From Bradyrhizobium sp. (lineage in GTDB: Bacteria > Pseudomonadota > Alphaproteobacteria > Rhizobiales > Xanthobacteraceae), in assembly GCA_013695565.1 (NCBI GenBank), contig JACDAG010000304.1:1-17932 (forward strand): 17,932 nucleotides of DNA, in the 5' to 3' direction. The notes beneath the pieces were generated by a model. The model had not been told where the DNA came from. It made no database searches and was given only the letters and a program-made list of their open reading frames with translations. Shown piece by piece: positions 14,615-17,932 of this stretch (position 1 is the stretch's first letter; each line of letters opens with the position of its first letter). Made by a program: the position numbers and the translations under genes.

Positions 14615-15706
14615 TTACACCGCGCCATGCGACTCCACATACAGCGCATACACCGAGTGGCAGCTCGTCATATAAACGCGATTGTTCTTCGGACCGCCGA
14701 AACAGAGATTGGCGCAACGCTCCGGCAGGCGGATGAACGCGAGCGGCTTGCCTTCCGGATTGAACACCATCACGCCGTCGAGGTCTTCGGACTTGCCCTT
14801 GAGCTGGAACACTTTTCGGCCACCGACGTCAGCCGGTTCGCCCTGCAACGCGCCGTTGCTGCCCCAGCCGCACCACAAATTGCCGTCGCGATCTACCTTG
14901 AAGCCGTCAAGCGCGCCTTGATCCGCGGCGTCGATCAGTTTGGTCCGGCCGCCGAGCGTGCCGTCGGCGTTGACGTCATAGGCCCAGATGCTGCGGTTGG
15001 GCGTGCCCTTCCACTCCACGACATAGAGCTTCTTCTCATCCGGCGAGAACGCCAGCCCGTTGGGATTGACGATGTCGGTGATGACGGCTGATATCTTGCC
15101 GTCTTTGGCGATGCGGTAGACGTTGGTGGTGGCCTGCTCGGGCTTCTCTTTCTTGCCTTCCCACTCGCCATTGATGCCGAACAAGGGATCGGTGAACCAG
15201 ATGCTGTCGTCGGACTTCACCACGATGTCGTTGGGGGCGTTGAGCCGCTTGCCTTCGAACTTGTCGGCCAGCACCGTGATCTTGCCGTCCTTCTCGGTGC
15301 GGGTGATGCGGCGGGTAACCGAATGCTCGCAGGTGACGAGGCGGCCCTGGCGATCGCGCGCATTGCCATTGGCATAATTGGCGTTGGCGCGGAAGACGCT
15401 GGCCTGGTTGGTCTTCTCGTCAAACTTCATGATGCGGTTGTTGGGAATGTCGCTCCACAAGAGATAGCCACCCTCGGGGAAATAGGCCGGCCCTTCGGCC
15501 CAGCGGAAGCCGGTCGCGATCTGTTCGATCGTGCTGGAATAGATCCGGTATTTCGTAAAGCTCGGATCCAGTATCTGCACCGACGGATCGGGATAGCGCT
15601 GGTTCATCGTGAACGGGAATGATTGCGCGCCGGCAGCGCGAGAAAGCAGCGTCGAAGCTACGGTGGCACCGGCAGCAGTAAGCATATGGCGTCGTGTGAT
15701 GCTCAT
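14615..15706 (-). CDS. SMP-30/gluconolactonase-family lactonase with Tat signal peptide
   Basis: A 363-residue six-bladed beta-propeller lactonase. ATG 15706 has a strong GGAGGAGGA site upstream; the longer frame to 15847 only reads through a repeat. The N-terminus SITRRHMLTAAGATVASTLLSRAAGAQ has a twin-arginine pair (R5-R6), hydrophobic core and AGA-Q cleavage site near residue 27, so the enzyme is probably folded in the cytoplasm and exported. Metal-site candidates are E71 (FRWAEGPAYF), N159 (LNAPNDIVV), N216 (VNPNGLAFSPD) and D267 (GALDGFKVDRDGNLW), in the usual family order. Family enzymes open sugar 1,4- or 1,5-lactones to aldonates using a divalent metal. It lies between the dehydratase and the RraA-like gene in a one-direction cluster, which fits the lactone-to-acid step. 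The specific sugar is unknown. Confidence 0.9.
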   Translation of the reverse strand: MSITRRHMLTAAGATVASTLLSRAAGAQSFPFTMNQRYPDPSVQILDPSFTKYRIYSSTIEQIATGFRWAEGPAYFPEGGYLLWSDIPNNRIMKFDEKTNQASVFRANANYANGNARDRQGRLVTCEHSVTRRITRTEKDGKITVLADKFEGKRLNAPNDIVVKSDDSIWFTDPLFGINGEWEGKKEKPEQATTNVYRIAKDGKISAVITDIVNPNGLAFSPDEKKLYVVEWKGTPNRSIWAYDVNADGTLGGRTKLIDAADQGALDGFKVDRDGNLWCGWGSNGALQGEPADVGGRKVFQLKGKSEDLDGVMVFNPEGKPLAFIRLPERCANLCFGGPKNNRVYMTSCHSVYALYVESHGAV

Positions 15707-15712
15707 GGATGG

Positions 15713-15720
15713 TCCTCCTC
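15713..15720 (-). promoter_or_regulatory. Strong Shine-Dalgarno of the lactonase gene
   Basis: The minus strand reads GAGGAGGA six bases before ATG 15706. It fixes the start directly at the Tat signal peptide and suggests high translation compared with neighbouring genes. Confidence 0.75.
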
Positions 15721-15753
15721 CAGGTATTTTTTGTTTGAGTAGTGCTCTATCCC

Positions 15754-15839
15754 CGTCATTGCGAGAAGCAAAGCGACGAAGCCATCCATCTTTTCTTCGT
15801 GCCGAGAGATGGATTGCTTCGCTTCGCTCGCAATGACGG
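15754..15839. repeat. Family A palindromic repeat between dehydratase and lactonase
   Basis: CGTCATTGCGAGAAGCAAAG then CGACGAAGCCATCCATC on the left. GATGGATTGCTTCGCTTCGC and TCGCAATGACGG on the right. It starts four bases beyond the dehydratase stop codon (15844) and ends 33 bases before the lactonase Shine-Dalgarno, filling most of the 137-base gap inside the cluster. Confidence 0.92.
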
Positions 15840-15843
15840 CAAC

Positions 15844-17583
15844 TCAATAAATCGACGGTTCATCAACCGGCTTGCCAAAGCTGGTTTCGAGAAAATCAAA
15901 ATCGCAGCCTTCATTGGCCTGCTTGATATGCTTGGTGAACATCCAGCCATAGCCACGCTCGTAACGGCGCTCCGGCGCCTTCCATTCGGCGCGGCGCTTG
16001 GCAAGCTCGGCTTGGGGCACATCGAGGTTGATGGTGCGGGCGTTGACGTCGAGCGTGATGCGGTCGCCGTTCTTCACCAGCGCCAGCGGGCCGCCGATAT
16101 AGGATTCCGGCGACACATGCAGGATGCAGGCGCCGTAGCTGGTGCCGCTCATGCGCGCATCCGACAGCCGCACCATGTCGCGCACGCCCTGCTTCACCAG
16201 TTTGGTCGGGATCGGCAGCATGCCCCATTCCGGCATGCCCGGGCCACCCTGCGGTCCGGCATTGCGCAGGATCAGCACGTGATCCGTCGTGACGTCGAGA
16301 TCGGGATCGTCGATCGCCTTCTTCATCGAAGGATAGTCGTCGAACACCAGCGCCGGCCCGGTATGCTTGAGGAAGCGCGGCTCGCAGGCGGAGGGTTTTA
16401 TCACGCAGCCGTCCGGCGCGAGGTTGCCCTTGAGAACGGCGAGCGCGCCTTCGGCATAGATCGGATCCTTGACGGTCCGGATGACGTCATCATTATAGAC
16501 TTCGGCGTCCGCGATGTTCTCGCCCAGCGTCTGGCCGGTCACGGTCATGACGTCGAGATGCAGATGCTCCCTGATGCGGCTCATCAAGCCGGGCAAACCG
16601 CCGGCATAGAAAAAATCTTCCATCAGATATTTGTCGCCGCTCGGCCGCACATTGGCGATCACGGGCACCTTGCGGCTGGCGATTTCGAAATCATCGAGCC
16701 CGATGTCCTGGCCGGCGCGGCGGGCCTGCGCGATCAGATGGATGATCGCATTGGTCGAGCAGCCCATCGCCATCGCCACCGTGATCGCGTTCTCGAAGGC
16801 TTCCCGGGTCTGGATCTTGTCCGGCGTCAGATCCTCCCACACCATCTCGACAATGCGGCGGCCGCATTCCGAGGCCATCCGGATATGGCCGGCATCGGCG
16901 GCCGGAATCGAGGATGCGCCCGGCAAGGTCATGCCGATCGATTCGGCGATCGCCGTCATGGTGGAAGCCGTGCCCATGGTCATGCAGGTGCCGTAACTGC
17001 GGGCGATGCCGGCCTCGACATCGACCCAGTCCTTGTCGGAGATTTTCCCCGCCCGCCGCTCATCCCAGAATTTCCAGGCGTCCGAACCGGAGCCCAGCGT
17101 CTTGCCCTTCCAGTTGCCGCGCAGCATCGGCCCGGCCGGAAGATAGATCGTCGGCAGCCCCATGCTGGTGGCGCCGAGCAGAAGGCCCGGTGTGGTCTTG
17201 TCGCAGCCACCCATCAGCACGACACCGTCGACGGGATGACCGCGCAGCAGCTCCTCCGCGTCCATTGCCAGCATGTTGCGATAGAGCATGGTGGTCGGCT
17301 TCAGAAAGGATTCCGACAGCGACAGCGCCGGCAGCTCCATCGGGAAACCGCCCGCCATCAGGACGCCGCGCTTGACGTCATCGACGCGGGATTTGAAATG
17401 CATATGACAGGGCTGCGCGTCCGACCAGGTGTTGAGGATCGCAATCACCGGGCGGTCCTTCCATTCCTCCGGCGCGTAGCCCATCTGCATCGCGCGCGAA
17501 CGATGGCCGAAGGCCCGGAGATCGTCGGGGGCGAACCAGCGCGCGCTGCGAAGTTGGTCGGGCGTTTTCTTCTTGTCGGTCAT
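15844..17583 (-). CDS. IlvD/Edd-family sugar-acid dehydratase (pentonate/aldonate type)
   Basis: A 579-residue iron-sulfur dehydratase that would convert an aldonate to its 2-keto-3-deoxy acid in the cytoplasm. Cluster cysteines are visible at C59 (SDAQPCH), C127 (GGCDKTTPG) and C200 (YGTCMTMGTAST). D128 and K129 sit beside the second cysteine, E91 in LSESFLKPTTM is a likely Mg ligand, and S479 in SDARMSGTSYG is at the position of the proposed catalytic serine. Length and motifs match the L-arabinonate/D-xylonate dehydratase subgroup better than branched-chain IlvD or 6-phosphogluconate Edd. The sequence is clearly distinct from the rhizobial arabinonate dehydratase I remember, so the substrate is open. 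ATG 17583 overlaps the stop of the upstream permease as ATGA, implying translational coupling. That favours this start over the ATG at 17598. Confidence 0.92.
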   Translation of the reverse strand: MTDKKKTPDQLRSARWFAPDDLRAFGHRSRAMQMGYAPEEWKDRPVIAILNTWSDAQPCHMHFKSRVDDVKRGVLMAGGFPMELPALSLSESFLKPTTMLYRNMLAMDAEELLRGHPVDGVVLMGGCDKTTPGLLLGATSMGLPTIYLPAGPMLRGNWKGKTLGSGSDAWKFWDERRAGKISDKDWVDVEAGIARSYGTCMTMGTASTMTAIAESIGMTLPGASSIPAADAGHIRMASECGRRIVEMVWEDLTPDKIQTREAFENAITVAMAMGCSTNAIIHLIAQARRAGQDIGLDDFEIASRKVPVIANVRPSGDKYLMEDFFYAGGLPGLMSRIREHLHLDVMTVTGQTLGENIADAEVYNDDVIRTVKDPIYAEGALAVLKGNLAPDGCVIKPSACEPRFLKHTGPALVFDDYPSMKKAIDDPDLDVTTDHVLILRNAGPQGGPGMPEWGMLPIPTKLVKQGVRDMVRLSDARMSGTSYGACILHVSPESYIGGPLALVKNGDRITLDVNARTINLDVPQAELAKRRAEWKAPERRYERGYGWMFTKHIKQANEGCDFDFLETSFGKPVDEPSIY

Positions 17584-17932
17584 GATTGGGTGCCCCATTT
17601 CTGGACGGTGTTGCGCTCGATGGTGCGGAAGATCAGGTTTTCCACGATCAAGCCAATGATGATCACCGTCAACAGGCCGGCGAAGACAGCGGGTATATCA
17701 AGCAGGTTGCGGTTTTCGAAAATGAACCAACCGAGCCCGCCCTGCCCGGACGAAACGCCGAACACGAGTTCGGCCGCGATCAGCGTGCGCCATGCGAACG
17801 CCCAGCCGATCTTCAATCCGGTCAGGATCGAGCCGAACGCCGCCGGGATCAGGATGCGCGCCACGTAAGGCAGCCCGCGCAGGCCATAATTGCGGCCGAC
17901 CATGCGCAGCGTGTTCGACACGCTCTTGAAAC
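17580..17932 (-). CDS. NitT/TauT-type ABC transporter permease, 3' part (partial)
   Basis: The frame is open to the right edge (FKS before VSNTLRM), so the start lies outside the window; the GTG at 17921 is not the true start. About 117 C-terminal residues are seen. They contain the EAA-type ATPase-contact loop NYGLRGLPYVARILIPAAFGSILTGLK, then GWAFAWRTLIAAELVFG, and a last membrane segment LLDIPAVFAGLLTVIIIGLIVENLIF. This is the typical end of TauC/SsuC/NrtB permeases, which import sulfonates, nitrate and many other small organic anions or nitrogen compounds. The TGA stop overlaps the ATG of the sugar-acid dehydratase by four bases. That strongly suggests the transporter and the pathway are made together, so its cargo is probably the pathway substrate rather than taurine. 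Confidence 0.9.
   Translation of the reverse strand, partial: FKSVSNTLRMVGRNYGLRGLPYVARILIPAAFGSILTGLKIGWAFAWRTLIAAELVFGVSSGQGGLGWFIFENRNLLDIPAVFAGLLTVIIIGLIVENLIFRTIERNTVQKWGTQS

Noticed and set aside
13096..14736. 546-residue open frame opposite the aldehyde dehydrogenase and RraA-like genes
   Set aside because: It crosses two genes and an intergenic repeat on the other strand; an antisense shadow.
15742..17868. 708-residue open frame opposite the dehydratase
   Set aside because: It begins in a repeat and spans the antisense of three features; no motif, and the minus strand carries all iron-sulfur cysteines.

Overview
The window looks like chromosomal DNA of a high-GC alphaproteobacterium, most likely Bradyrhizobium or a close relative in the Nitrobacteraceae. 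This rests on very high G+C at third codon positions, TTG starts behind good Shine-Dalgarno sites, and intergenic palindromic repeats built on GTCATTGCGAG...GAAGCAATCCA, GTCATTCCGG...CCGGAATGAC and GAGCATGATC...GATCATGCTC. I recognise these from rhizobial genomes. The assignment is from memory, not from a search.

Left part (1-7171, all plus strand): the 3' end of a gene resembling an LssY C-terminal domain; a class V PLP aminotransferase of the serine/alanine-glyoxylate type; then a four-gene ABC importer operon. That operon has an ATPase with a TOBE domain, two tandem paralogous Tat-exported solute-binding proteins, and one 571-residue permease made of two fused membrane domains. Each of its three intergenic gaps holds a palindromic repeat that ends just before the next start codon.

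Middle (7187-12228): a minus-strand pair, an MBOAT O-acyltransferase (478 aa) followed by a membrane-anchored SGNH/DltD-like protein (about 368 aa), probably modifying a surface polysaccharide. Divergent from it is a plus-strand oligopeptidase B (ptrB) with an intact Ser-Asp-His triad.

Right part (12299-17932, all minus strand, read right to left): the end of a NitT/TauT-type ABC permease, translationally coupled (ATGA) to an IlvD/Edd-family sugar-acid dehydratase; a Tat-exported SMP-30 lactonase; an RraA-like putative aldolase; and an aldehyde dehydrogenase broken near its 3' end by an apparent single-base deletion. Together this reads as a pathway for a sugar lactone or sugar acid: hydrolysis in the periplasm, ABC uptake, dehydration to a 2-keto-3-deoxy acid, cleavage or further processing, then aldehyde oxidation. 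The pairing of a sulfonate-type transporter with lactonase, dehydratase and aldehyde dehydrogenase recalls sulfo-Entner-Doudoroff clusters. The substrate cannot be read from sequence.

Ten palindromic repeat elements in at least four families occupy nearly every intergenic gap. No tRNA, rRNA, CRISPR, transposase or phage gene was seen, and no gap without a gene exceeds 300 bases.
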